This document shows positions 1-7,353 of a stretch of 64,000 nucleotides of DNA, piece after piece (positions within the stretch are counted from its first letter, which is position 1; the number at the start of each line of letters is the position of its first letter). The stretch is from UBA7803 sp041395905. GTDB lineage: Bacteria; Pseudomonadota; Gammaproteobacteria; Pseudomonadales; Azotimanducaceae. The notes beneath the pieces were generated by a model, which saw only the letters and a list, made by a program, of their open reading frames with translations, was not told the origin of the DNA and did not search any database. The translations under genes and the position numbers were made by a program. The stretch is from assembly GCA_041395905.1 (NCBI GenBank), contig JAWKZP010000006.1, positions 62,001-126,000 on the forward strand, written 5' to 3'.

Positions 1-1
1 T

Positions 2-1783
2 CTGGCCCGCAAGCTCAATGCCGATGCCGATGCGTTGTCCGCCCATCTGAGCCGGGTAATGCGCGGCCGCCCCGCACAGCCGGAGCGCTTCCATCTGCCA
101 CAGTTCGACGAGCTGGCCCGCGAGGCGGGCTCCCTCGGCCGCCCCGGTGCCGCAGCGCCGCAACCCGCGCCGGAGGAAGCTGCCGCTGCGCCGGCGCCGG
201 CGCGCCGCAAGGAGCGCGCTGCCGCCGCCAAGCGCGAACCGCAGGTGCAGAGCAGCCAGGCGGACGCCGTGGACGACCTGCTGGACGACGGCGAGGACAG
301 CGCGCCGCGCGGACGCAGCAGCGACTTTCTCGAGATCAGCTCCGCGGGCAGCGCTCAGGACAATTTCGGCATCGAGGTGAGCGAGGAGGAGCCCGGACCG
401 CTGGACATGGGCCTGAAGCTCGAAGCGGAGATTTTCCGCGCCTACGACATCCGCGGCATCACCAGCCGCAACCTCACCGAAGACGTGGTGTACTGGATCG
501 GCCGCGCCTTCGCCGCCGAGGCCAGGGCGCTGGAGCAGGGGCGGGTAGCGGTGGGCCGGGACGGCCGCCACTCGAGCCTGCCGCTGCGCGACGCGCTGGT
601 GCGCGGCCTCACGGACGGCGGCGTCGACGTGCTCGACGTGGGCCAGGTGCCGACGCCGCTGCTGTACTTCGCCACCCACTCCCTGGACACCGGCACCGGC
701 ATCATGATCACGGGGTCGCACAACCCGCCGGAATACAACGGGTTGAAAATGGTGCTCGCCGGCGAGACGCTGGCGGAGGACCGTATCCAGGCGCTGCGCC
801 GGCGCAACGAGACCAACGACCTCAGCGAGGGTGAGGGCGACATCGAGCAGGTCGACCTCAACGATCACTACCTCGACCGCATTCTCGACGATGTGGTGGT
901 CGCGCAACCGCTGAAGATCGTGGTCGACTGCGGCAACGGCGTCGCCGGGGCCATCGCGCCGCAGCTCATCGAGCAGCTGGGTTGCGAAGTGGTCAAGCTC
1001 TACTGCGACGTCGACGGCGATTTTCCCAACCATCATCCCGATCCCGCCGACCCCGCCAACCTCGAGGATCTGATCACCGTGGTGAAGGCCGAGAAGGCCG
1101 ACCTGGGGCTCGCCTTCGACGGAGACGGCGATCGCCTGGGCGTGGTCACGGGCAGCGGCGAGATCGTCTGGCCGGACAAGCTGCTGATGCTGTTCGCGCA
1201 GGACATCGTGGGCCGCAACCCGGGCGCCGACATCATCTACGACGTCAAATGCAGCCGCCACCTCAACGGCCTGATCAGCGACCTTGGCGGCCGCCCCATC
1301 ATGTGGCGCACCGGTCACTCGCACATGAAGGCCAAGCTCAAGGAGACCGGCGCGCTGCTCGCGGGCGAGTTCAGCGGCCACATCTGCTTCGGCGAGCGCT
1401 GGTACGGCTTCGACGACGCGCTGTACTCCGCGGCCCGGCTGCTGGAAATCCTGGGCGCCTCGGAGCAGACGGCGGACGAGCTGTTCGCGCAGTTCCCGGT
1501 GACCTACAGCACGCCCGAGATCAAGGTGACCACCACCGAGACCGCCAAGTTCGACATCATGAAACGCCTGGGGCAAACGGGCGACTTCGGCCAGGGCACT
1601 GTCACCACCATCGACGGGGTGCGGGTGGACTATGAGGACGGCTGGGGACTCGTGCGGCCGTCCAACACCAGCCCGGTGCTGACGCTGCGTTTCGAGGCCG
1701 ACGCGCAGGAGGCGCTGGAGCGCATTCAGGACGTCTTCCAGGCCCAGCTGACCGCCATCGATCCCAAGCTACGGTTCCGTTGA
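2..1783 (+). CDS. algC: Phosphomannomutase/phosphoglucomutase, 5' end outside window
   Basis: Interconverts hexose 1- and 6-phosphates (mannose, glucose) for LPS, exopolysaccharide and nucleotide-sugar synthesis in the cytosol. The catalytic phosphoserine motif TGSHNP has its Ser codon at 716-718; the magnesium loop DGDGDR starts at 1118; the sugar-binding GEFSGH and the C-terminal phosphate-binding RPSNTSP are both present. Before the enzyme domain (which begins near EIFRAYDIRG, base 430) is about 140 residues of Ala/Pro- and acid-rich linker. The frame is open to the window edge, so the true start lies upstream and the protein is an N-terminally extended AlgC; long N-terminal extensions are known in Pseudomonas AlgC-type proteins. 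argB follows after 2 bases, suggesting an operon. The in-frame TTG at 35 is not a convincing start. Confidence 0.93.
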   Translation: MARKLNADADALSAHLSRVMRGRPAQPERFHLPQFDELAREAGSLGRPGAAAPQPAPEEAAAAPAPARRKERAAAAKREPQVQSSQADAVDDLLDDGEDSAPRGRSSDFLEISSAGSAQDNFGIEVSEEEPGPLDMGLKLEAEIFRAYDIRGITSRNLTEDVVYWIGRAFAAEARALEQGRVAVGRDGRHSSLPLRDALVRGLTDGGVDVLDVGQVPTPLLYFATHSLDTGTGIMITGSHNPPEYNGLKMVLAGETLAEDRIQALRRRNETNDLSEGEGDIEQVDLNDHYLDRILDDVVVAQPLKIVVDCGNGVAGAIAPQLIEQLGCEVVKLYCDVDGDFPNHHPDPADPANLEDLITVVKAEKADLGLAFDGDGDRLGVVTGSGEIVWPDKLLMLFAQDIVGRNPGADIIYDVKCSRHLNGLISDLGGRPIMWRTGHSHMKAKLKETGALLAGEFSGHICFGERWYGFDDALYSAARLLEILGASEQTADELFAQFPVTYSTPEIKVTTTETAKFDIMKRLGQTGDFGQGTVTTIDGVRVDYEDGWGLVRPSNTSPVLTLRFEADAQEALERIQDVFQAQLTAIDPKLRFR

Positions 1784-1785
1784 TC

Positions 1786-2754
1786 ATGCAGACCACCGAT
1801 TCCCTGATTTCCGACGACCAGGCGCGCAACATCGCCAGCGTGCTCACCGAGGCGCTGCCGTACATCCAGCGCTATCACGGCACGACGCTGGTGATCAAAT
1901 ACGGCGGCAACGCCATGGTCGACGAGCGTCTGAAACACACCTTCGCGCGCGACATCGTGCTGCTCAAGCTGGTGGGCATGAACCCCGTGGTGGTGCATGG
2001 CGGCGGGCCGCAGATCGGCGAGCTGCTCAAGCGCCTGAACATCCAGAGCCGCTTCGTCGACGGCCTGCGGGTCACCGACGCCGAGACCATGGACGTGGTG
2101 GAGATGGTGCTGGGCGGGCTCGTCAACCAGGACATCGTGTCGATCATCAATCAGCACGGCGGCCGCGCGGTGGGCGTCACCGGCAAGGACGGCAATCTCA
2201 TCCGCGCCCGACAGCTCACCCTGAACCGGCGCGAGGCGCCTCGGGATGAACCGCCCGACAGCGCGCTGCAGGCGCCCGAGATCATCGACATCGGCCACGT
2301 CGGCGAGGTGGTCGAGGTCAACGTGGGCGTGATCACGGCCCTCACCGAGGACAACTTCATTCCGGTGATCGCACCCATCGGGGTGGGCGAGCGAGGCGAG
2401 TCGTACAACATCAACGCCGACACCGTAGCGGGGCGCCTGGCCGAGGCCCTGCGGGCCGAGAAGCTGATTCTGCTCACCAATACCCGCGGCATTTTCGATG
2501 CCGAAGGCAGCGCCCTGGCCGAGCTCACCGCGCAGCAGGTGCAGGCGATGATCGCCGACGGCACCATCAGCGGCGGCATGCTGCCGAAGACCGGCTGCGC
2601 CCTGAACGCCCTGGCCGGCGGCGTGGGCAGCGTGCAGATCGTCGACGGCACCCTGCCGCACGCGCTGCTGCTGGAAATCTTCACCGACGCCGGCATCGGC
2701 ACCAAAATCACCCTGGACGGTGCGCTCGACAGTGGAACCGGCGGAACGCCCTGA
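1786..2754 (+). CDS. argB: Acetylglutamate kinase
   Basis: Phosphorylates N-acetyl-L-glutamate, the second step of arginine biosynthesis. The 322-residue protein has the amino-acid kinase fold signatures KYGGNAM (near residue 36), the GGGPQIG glycine loop (near 72), and the C-terminal SGGMLPK lysine motif. Residues 1-30 form an N-terminal extension resembling the N-helix found in arginine-inhibited acetylglutamate kinases, so feedback inhibition by arginine is inferred. ATG at 1786 was chosen, 2 bases after the algC stop; an in-frame TTG at 1780 would overlap that stop and is less likely. slmA begins just after the stop. Confidence 0.96.
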   Translation: MQTTDSLISDDQARNIASVLTEALPYIQRYHGTTLVIKYGGNAMVDERLKHTFARDIVLLKLVGMNPVVVHGGGPQIGELLKRLNIQSRFVDGLRVTDAETMDVVEMVLGGLVNQDIVSIINQHGGRAVGVTGKDGNLIRARQLTLNRREAPRDEPPDSALQAPEIIDIGHVGEVVEVNVGVITALTEDNFIPVIAPIGVGERGESYNINADTVAGRLAEALRAEKLILLTNTRGIFDAEGSALAELTAQQVQAMIADGTISGGMLPKTGCALNALAGGVGSVQIVDGTLPHALLLEIFTDAGIGTKITLDGALDSGTGGTP

Positions 2755-2758
2755 CGTC

Positions 2759-3340
2759 ATGACCAGATCGAACCGGCGCCAGGAAATTCTGCAGGCGTTT
2801 GCGCTGATGCTCGAGACCCATCCCGGGGCGCGCATCACCACCGCGGCGCTGGCGCAGCAGGTCGGGGTCTCCGAGGCAGCTCTGTACCGGCACTTTCCCA
2901 GCAAGGCGAAGATGCTCGAAGGTCTGATCGAGTTCGTCGAGGAAAGCCTGTTCACCCGCATCAACCGGATCCTGGCCGAGCAGCCCACCGCGCAGCAGCG
3001 CTGCCACATGATTCTGTGGCTGCTGCTGTCGTTCGCCGAGCGCAATCCGGGCCTGGCCCGGCTGATGCTCGGTGACGCGCTGCTGGGTGAGACGGAGCGC
3101 CTGCGCAACCGCATCCGGCAGCTGTTCGATCGGCTGGAAACGCAGCTGCGGCTGATCCTGCGGGAGTGGGCGGTGACCCGCGTGCCCGGGCCCGAGCTCG
3201 GCAGCACCGCCGGCGCCAACCTGCTGCTGTCGGCGGCCGAGGGCCGCATCAATCAGTTCGTGCGCAGCGAGTTCCGCTCGCTGCCCACCACCCGCTGGGA
3301 CGAGCAGTGGCTGGCGCTGGAGCGCGCCGTGTTCCGCTGA
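2759..3340 (+). CDS. slmA: Nucleoid occlusion factor SlmA (TetR family)
   Basis: TetR-type DNA-binding protein that blocks FtsZ assembly over the nucleoid. The helix-turn-helix ITTAALAQQVGVSEAALYRH (from about residue 25) and the following FPSKAKMLEGLIEFVEESL closely match the SlmA pattern, and ERNPGLARLM and the C-terminal RFVRSEF-like NQFVRSEFRS are further SlmA signatures. The protein is 193 residues from the ATG at 2759; GTG codons at 2720 and 2732 would extend it into the argB 3' end and cannot be excluded. It lies 4 bases after argB. The gene converges on the DUF4124-type gene with only 4 bases between the two stops. Confidence 0.93.
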   Translation: MTRSNRRQEILQAFALMLETHPGARITTAALAQQVGVSEAALYRHFPSKAKMLEGLIEFVEESLFTRINRILAEQPTAQQRCHMILWLLLSFAERNPGLARLMLGDALLGETERLRNRIRQLFDRLETQLRLILREWAVTRVPGPELGSTAGANLLLSAAEGRINQFVRSEFRSLPTTRWDEQWLALERAVFR

Positions 3341-3344
3341 GCGT

Positions 3345-3962
3345 TCAGCCGTTCAGCTCGGGGCAGGCGCCCTCGCGGTAGATGCGCAGGTCCTCGGCGT
3401 ACTGATTCCTGGTTTCGTCCTGCTGCCTGCGCCGGGACTCGATATCCTGCTCCAGCTGCTTCACCTGCACCTCAGTCTGGTTGATGCTGTCGATGAGGAT
3501 CGCCTGCACGCCGCCGCCGGTGCGTTCGACGTTGGCCGCCTCCTTCTGCAGATCCTCGAGCTGGCGTTGCAGCTGGGCCAGATTGGCGCGCGCGTTGGTG
3601 ATGCTGTCGCTCAGCGACTTCAGCGACTGCTTCTCCGCGTTGGCGATGTCGGTCTCCGAGGCATACAGCGTACGCACGCGGTCGTCCTCGGCGTGGCAGG
3701 CCGCGATGCGGCGATCACGGGCCTGCTTGACCTTGAGCTCTTCCGGCGACAGCTGCCGCGGCACACGCTGCACCACCTGTCCGGTGCCCGCGTCCAGTAT
3801 CTCGTAGCCCATGGCGGCCCGATCGCTCGGCAGCGTGTGTGATATCTCGATGTTGCCGGCCGAATTCACGTACCGATACAGGCGCATCCCGGCCGCCTGC
3901 ACCGACAGCAGAGGCGCGCTCAAGAGCCCGACGACGACGATCGTGACGATCCGCTTGTCCAT
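3345..3962 (-). CDS. Secreted DUF4124-like protein with coiled coil
   Basis: Unknown function. The 205-residue protein begins with a probable signal peptide (MDKR followed by a hydrophobic stretch, cleavage likely after VQAAG near residue 25). Residues 26-80 read like a DUF4124 domain: LYRYVNSAGNIEISHTLP, i.e. the aromatic-rich start common to these periplasmic proteins. From about residue 105 to 195 the sequence is rich in Gln, Glu, Arg and Leu with heptad character, predicting a coiled coil; two Cys (residues near 88 and 200) could form a disulphide after export. It lies downstream of rph-pyrE on the same strand with a 34-base gap, so co-transcription is possible. Confidence 0.75.
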   Translation of the reverse strand: MDKRIVTIVVVGLLSAPLLSVQAAGMRLYRYVNSAGNIEISHTLPSDRAAMGYEILDAGTGQVVQRVPRQLSPEELKVKQARDRRIAACHAEDDRVRTLYASETDIANAEKQSLKSLSDSITNARANLAQLQRQLEDLQKEAANVERTGGGVQAILIDSINQTEVQVKQLEQDIESRRRQQDETRNQYAEDLRIYREGACPELNG

Positions 3963-3996
3963 AAGTCAGTCCATCAGCCGGCACGGCGAGCGCGCG

Positions 3997-4683
3997 TCAT
4001 GGCCCGCCCTCACAGTAGGTCTGCTGATACTCCCTGATCCGCGCCATGAGATCCGTGCGATGGTTCTCGTCAGCGGGCATGGAGTCAAGGTACTCGATCA
4101 CATCCTCCAGCCGGAGGATGCTGGTCACCGGCACGCCGAGGTCGGCCGAGAGCGCCTGAACCGCCGTGCGACCCCCGTCGTTGAGCTCGCGCCGATCGAG
4201 CGCGATCACCACACCGACGAGCTGCGCGCCGGCCTGTGCCAGCAGCTCCGTGGCCTCGCGCACAGCGGTACCGGCAGTGAGCACGTCGTCCACCAGCAGC
4301 ACCCGACCTGCGACGTCGGCGCCGACGAAGCGGCCGCCCTCGCCGTGATCCTTGGCTTCCTTGCGGTTGAACGCCCAGCCCACGTCGCGTCCCCGGCGGG
4401 CCAGCGCTTCGGCCACGGCAACGGCGATCGGAATGCCCTTGTAGGCGGGCCCGAACACCACGTCGAACTCGAAGCCCGCGGCCTCGATGCAGTCGGCATA
4501 GCTTTCCGCCAGCGCCTGGATCGCGGCCCCGGTGTTGAGCGCACCGAGGTTGAAGAAGTACGGACTCTGTCGCCCGGACTTCAGCGTGAAGCTGCCGAAG
4601 CGCAGCACCTGATGTTCCACCAGCAGCCGGACCAGCGCCTGGCTTTGCGCCGCATCGATCCGGCCCCCGACGCCTGTCGCCAT
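3997..4683 (-). CDS. pyrE: Orotate phosphoribosyltransferase
   Basis: Converts orotate plus PRPP into orotidine 5'-monophosphate in pyrimidine synthesis. Of 228 residues, the PRPP-binding motif VLLVDDVLTAGTA lies near residue 128, and the N-terminal FTLKSGRQSPYFFNLG and the mobile-loop region FNRKEAKDHGEGG are typical of bacterial PyrE dimers. The ATG at 4683 was chosen because it starts the conserved region and leaves only 4 bases after the rph stop; the open frame continues upstream through rph but that part is not PyrE. rph-pyrE adjacency is a long-known gammaproteobacterial arrangement. Confidence 0.97.
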   Translation of the reverse strand: MATGVGGRIDAAQSQALVRLLVEHQVLRFGSFTLKSGRQSPYFFNLGALNTGAAIQALAESYADCIEAAGFEFDVVFGPAYKGIPIAVAVAEALARRGRDVGWAFNRKEAKDHGEGGRFVGADVAGRVLLVDDVLTAGTAVREATELLAQAGAQLVGVVIALDRRELNDGGRTAVQALSADLGVPVTSILRLEDVIEYLDSMPADENHRTDLMARIREYQQTYCEGGP

Positions 4684-4687
4684 CGCT

Positions 4688-5413
4688 TCAGCTCCCGTGC
4701 GTGGCGTCGGCCAGCGCCGCCCGCTGCTGCTGCACCAGGGCTGCAGTGCCCTGTCGTGCCAGCGCCAGCATGCCGCCGAGCTCCTGATCGTCGAACGGGG
4801 CGCCTTCTGCGGTGCCCTGAATCTCGATGAACCCGCCATCTTCCAGCATCACCACGTTCATGTCGGTCTCGGCATTCGAATCTTCCGCGTAGTCCAGATC
4901 CAGCACGGCCTGACCCTGCCAGATTCCCACGGATACTGATGCCACGAACGCCCTGAACGCCGCCTGAACGCCAACTCGCGCGAGCGCGTCGGCGAGCGCG
5001 ACGCAGCCACCCGTAATGGATGCCGTGCGCGTACCCCCGTCGGCCTGGATCACGTCGCAGTCGATACGCACGGTCCGCTCGCCCAGCGCCTCGAGGTCCA
5101 CCGCCGCGCGCAGTGAGCGTCCGATGAGGCGCTGGATCTCCAGCGTGCGGCCGCTCTGGCGCCCGCGAGCCGCTTCGCGGTCGGAGCGGGTGTGAGTCGC
5201 GCCAGGCAGCATTCCGTACTCGGCCGTGACCCAGCCGACGCCGCCGCCGCGCAGAAACCCGGGCACCGAGTTGTCGATGCTGGCGGTGCAGATCACACGG
5301 GTATCGCCAAACTCCACGAGCACGGAGCCATGGGCGTGCCTGGTGAAGTGACGGGTGAAGCGGACCGGCCGCATCTGATCAGGGGCTCTGCCGCTCGGGC
5401 GTGCGATGGTCAT
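4688..5413 (-). CDS. rph: Ribonuclease PH
   Basis: Phosphorolytic 3'-5' exoribonuclease that trims tRNA 3' ends. The 241-residue protein is full length and shows the family landmarks RPVRFTRHFTRHAHGSVLVE near the start, the phosphate/RNA-binding SDREAARGRQSGRTLEIQRL segment (about residues 77-96) and IDCDVIQADGGTRTASITG (about 116-134) including the catalytic acidic region. ATG at 5413 is preceded on the minus strand by an AGAGA purine run. It is divergent from yicC and leads into pyrE, so it is probably the first gene of an rph-pyrE transcript. Confidence 0.97.
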   Translation of the reverse strand: MTIARPSGRAPDQMRPVRFTRHFTRHAHGSVLVEFGDTRVICTASIDNSVPGFLRGGGVGWVTAEYGMLPGATHTRSDREAARGRQSGRTLEIQRLIGRSLRAAVDLEALGERTVRIDCDVIQADGGTRTASITGGCVALADALARVGVQAAFRAFVASVSVGIWQGQAVLDLDYAEDSNAETDMNVVMLEDGGFIEIQGTAEGAPFDDQELGGMLALARQGTAALVQQQRAALADATHGS

Positions 5414-5447
5414 GGGTTCTCTCTATGGTGGGAATTCAGCGCCGCAC

Positions 5448-5453
5448 ATTATA
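5448..5453 (-). promoter_or_regulatory. Candidate -10 element for rph
   Basis: The minus strand reads TATAAT, a perfect sigma70 -10 hexamer, 35 bases upstream of the rph ATG in the yicC/rph divergent gap (5414-5529). No good -35 is seen at 16-18 bases; the closest TTCGAC lies 20 bases upstream, so promoter strength is uncertain. Confidence 0.45.
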
Positions 5454-5529
5454 AGCAGTATGACCGCGTGCCCGTCGAAGCGGTAAACTCTCGACCCACG
5501 GACGAGGCCGCAGCGCGAGCGACGACAGC

Positions 5530-6396
5530 ATGGTTCAGAGCATGACCGCCTTTGCGCGGGCCCAGGTGCATCGGGGCGATCAGGTGCTCGTGTGGGAGCT
5601 GCGCAGCGTCAATCATCGCTTTCTCGAAGTGCAGTTCCGCATGCCGGAACCGTTGCGGCCGCTAGAGCACAGTCTGCGCGACACCCTGCGCGCGCACCTC
5701 AAGCGCGGCAAGATCGACGCGACCCTGCGCCTCGATCGCGCCGAGGGCGCAGCGCCCATGGCGCTGAATCGGGCCCTGCTGCTGCAGATACTGGCGGTGC
5801 TCGAGCAGGTGCGCCGCGACGCACCCGAAGTCGGACCGCCCAGCGCCATGGACCTGCTGCGCTGGCCGGGAATTCTGGGCACGGAAGCCACGCTCGAAGC
5901 CGACGATCTGGCCGAGCCGGTGGGGGACCTGTTCGAGGACGGGCTCACTCAGCTGATCGAGCACCGCCACCGCGAAGGCACGCAGCTCAAGGAGACGATC
6001 AACCACCGCCTCGACGAGATCGACGACCTGGTCAACGCCATCAAACGGCATACCACCAGCATCGCGCACGAGCTGCAGAGCCGGCTGAGCCAGCGGGTCG
6101 CCGAGCTCGGCGCGACGCTGGAGCCGGCCCGGCTCGAGCAGGAGGTGGCGCTGCTGGCGCAGCGCGCCGACATCGCCGAGGAGCTCGATCGCCTGAGCAT
6201 CCACGTCGAGGAGGCGCGCAGTGCGCTGCGCGGTCCCGGGCCGCACGGCCGGCGCCTGGACTTCCTCACCCAGGAACTGAATCGAGAGGCCAACACCATC
6301 GCCTCGAAATCCATTCAGGCCCAGACGTCGCAACGCGCCGTGGATCTCAAGGTGGTGATCGAGCAGATCCGCGAGCAGGTGCAGAACATCGAATGA
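5530..6396 (+). CDS. yicC: YicC-family endoribonuclease
   Basis: YicC-family proteins are stress-associated endoribonucleases; in E. coli YicC promotes decay of the small RNA RyhB. The 288 residues match family length (E. coli 287). The N-terminal MVQSMTAFARA and LRSVNHRFLEVQFRMPE and the C-terminal GRRLDFLTQELNREANTI and SKSIQAQTSQRAVDLKVVIE are the invariant blocks of this family; acidic residues in the C-terminal DUF1732 part are thought to bind metal. The stop overlaps the gmk start (ATGA at 6393-6396), giving likely translational coupling, a common yicC-gmk pairing. Confidence 0.95.
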   Translation: MVQSMTAFARAQVHRGDQVLVWELRSVNHRFLEVQFRMPEPLRPLEHSLRDTLRAHLKRGKIDATLRLDRAEGAAPMALNRALLLQILAVLEQVRRDAPEVGPPSAMDLLRWPGILGTEATLEADDLAEPVGDLFEDGLTQLIEHRHREGTQLKETINHRLDEIDDLVNAIKRHTTSIAHELQSRLSQRVAELGATLEPARLEQEVALLAQRADIAEELDRLSIHVEEARSALRGPGPHGRRLDFLTQELNREANTIASKSIQAQTSQRAVDLKVVIEQIREQVQNIE

Positions 6397-7037
6397 CGCG
6401 CGATCCCGGCACGACCCCGGCAGCGGGCATGCTGCTGATCGTTTCGGCGCCCTCGGGCGCCGGCAAGACCAGCCTGGTGGCGGCGCTGCTCGAGCGCGAC
6501 GCACAGCTGGTGGTGTCGATCTCTCACACCACCCGGCCGATGCGCCCGCGCGAACGCGACGGGGTCGACTATCACTTCATCGACGGCGCCGAGTTCCAGC
6601 GCATGGCCCGCGCCGGCGAGTTCCTGGAGCACGCAGAAGTGTTCGGCAACCGCTACGGCACCTCGTCGGCCGCCGTAGACGGGGACCGCACCGCCGGCCG
6701 CGACGTCATTCTGGAGATCGATTTTCAGGGCGCCCGCCAGATCCGCCAGCGCTATCCCGAGGCGCAGAGCGTGTTCATCCTGCCGCCATCCCGGGCCGCT
6801 CTCGAGGAACGTCTGCGCAAGCGCCAGCAGGACGACCCTGCGGTCATCCAGCAGCGCCTGGAAAAGGCGGTGTGGGAGATGTCCAACTACGCCGAGTACG
6901 ACTATCTGGTGGTCAACGACGATTTCGACACGGCACTGTGCGACATCGAGAGCATCATCCGCGCCGAGCGCCTGCGCCTGCCGGCACAGCGGCAGCGCCT
7001 GGAGCCGCTGCTGAACGATCTCTTGTCAGGCTCCTGA
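6393..7037 (+). CDS. gmk: Guanylate kinase
   Basis: Phosphorylates GMP to GDP with ATP; essential for GTP and (p)ppGpp supply. The P-loop SAPSGAGKTSL lies at about residues 16-26, followed by the GMP-binding SHTTRPMRPRERDGVDYHF and the lid-region RLRKRQQDD. With the ATG at 6393, overlapping the yicC stop, the protein has 214 residues; an internal ATG at 6429 (MLLIVSAPSG) would give 202 residues, nearer to the E. coli length (207), so the first 12 residues are tentative. Frame continuation upstream to 5592 is an artefact inside yicC. Confidence 0.96.
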   Translation: MTRDPGTTPAAGMLLIVSAPSGAGKTSLVAALLERDAQLVVSISHTTRPMRPRERDGVDYHFIDGAEFQRMARAGEFLEHAEVFGNRYGTSSAAVDGDRTAGRDVILEIDFQGARQIRQRYPEAQSVFILPPSRAALEERLRKRQQDDPAVIQQRLEKAVWEMSNYAEYDYLVVNDDFDTALCDIESIIRAERLRLPAQRQRLEPLLNDLLSGS

Positions 7038-7080
7038 GGCACCGCTACACTGCCGCGCTCTTCGTAACCCGGGCTCCGAC

Positions 7081-7353
7081 ATGGCACGAATCACCGTCGA
7101 AGACTGTCTCGATCACGTCGACAACCGTTTCCAGCTGGTCATGCTGGCCACCCGCCGCGCGCGTCAGATGCACCGCTACGGCACGGAGGCCCTGGTTCCC
7201 GAGGAGAACGACAAGCCCACTGTCATCGCGTTGCGCGAGATCGCCGCAGGCCTGATCAACGACGAAATGCTTGACGAGCAGGATGCACGCACCGAGGATG
7301 AAGCGTTGGAGCTGTCGTTCAGCATGGGAGATGAAACACCCCGCGAGCCGTAA
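7081..7353 (+). CDS. rpoZ: RNA polymerase omega subunit
   Basis: Small RNA polymerase subunit that chaperones beta-prime and forms part of a ppGpp-binding site. The 90-residue protein starts MARITVEDCLDHVDNRFQLV, the invariant N-terminal segment whose MAR residues contact ppGpp in E. coli, and continues with the ATRRARQM and VIALREIAAGLI blocks. It lies 43 bases after gmk and its 3' end overlaps the probable spoT start. The gmk-rpoZ-spoT order links the alarmone target, its precursor enzyme and its turnover enzyme. Confidence 0.96.
   Translation: MARITVEDCLDHVDNRFQLVMLATRRARQMHRYGTEALVPEENDKPTVIALREIAAGLINDEMLDEQDARTEDEALELSFSMGDETPREP

Noticed and set aside
5592..6392. Upstream extension of guanylate kinase
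   Set aside because: Lies in a wrong frame of yicC; the ATGA overlap at 6393 is a far better start.
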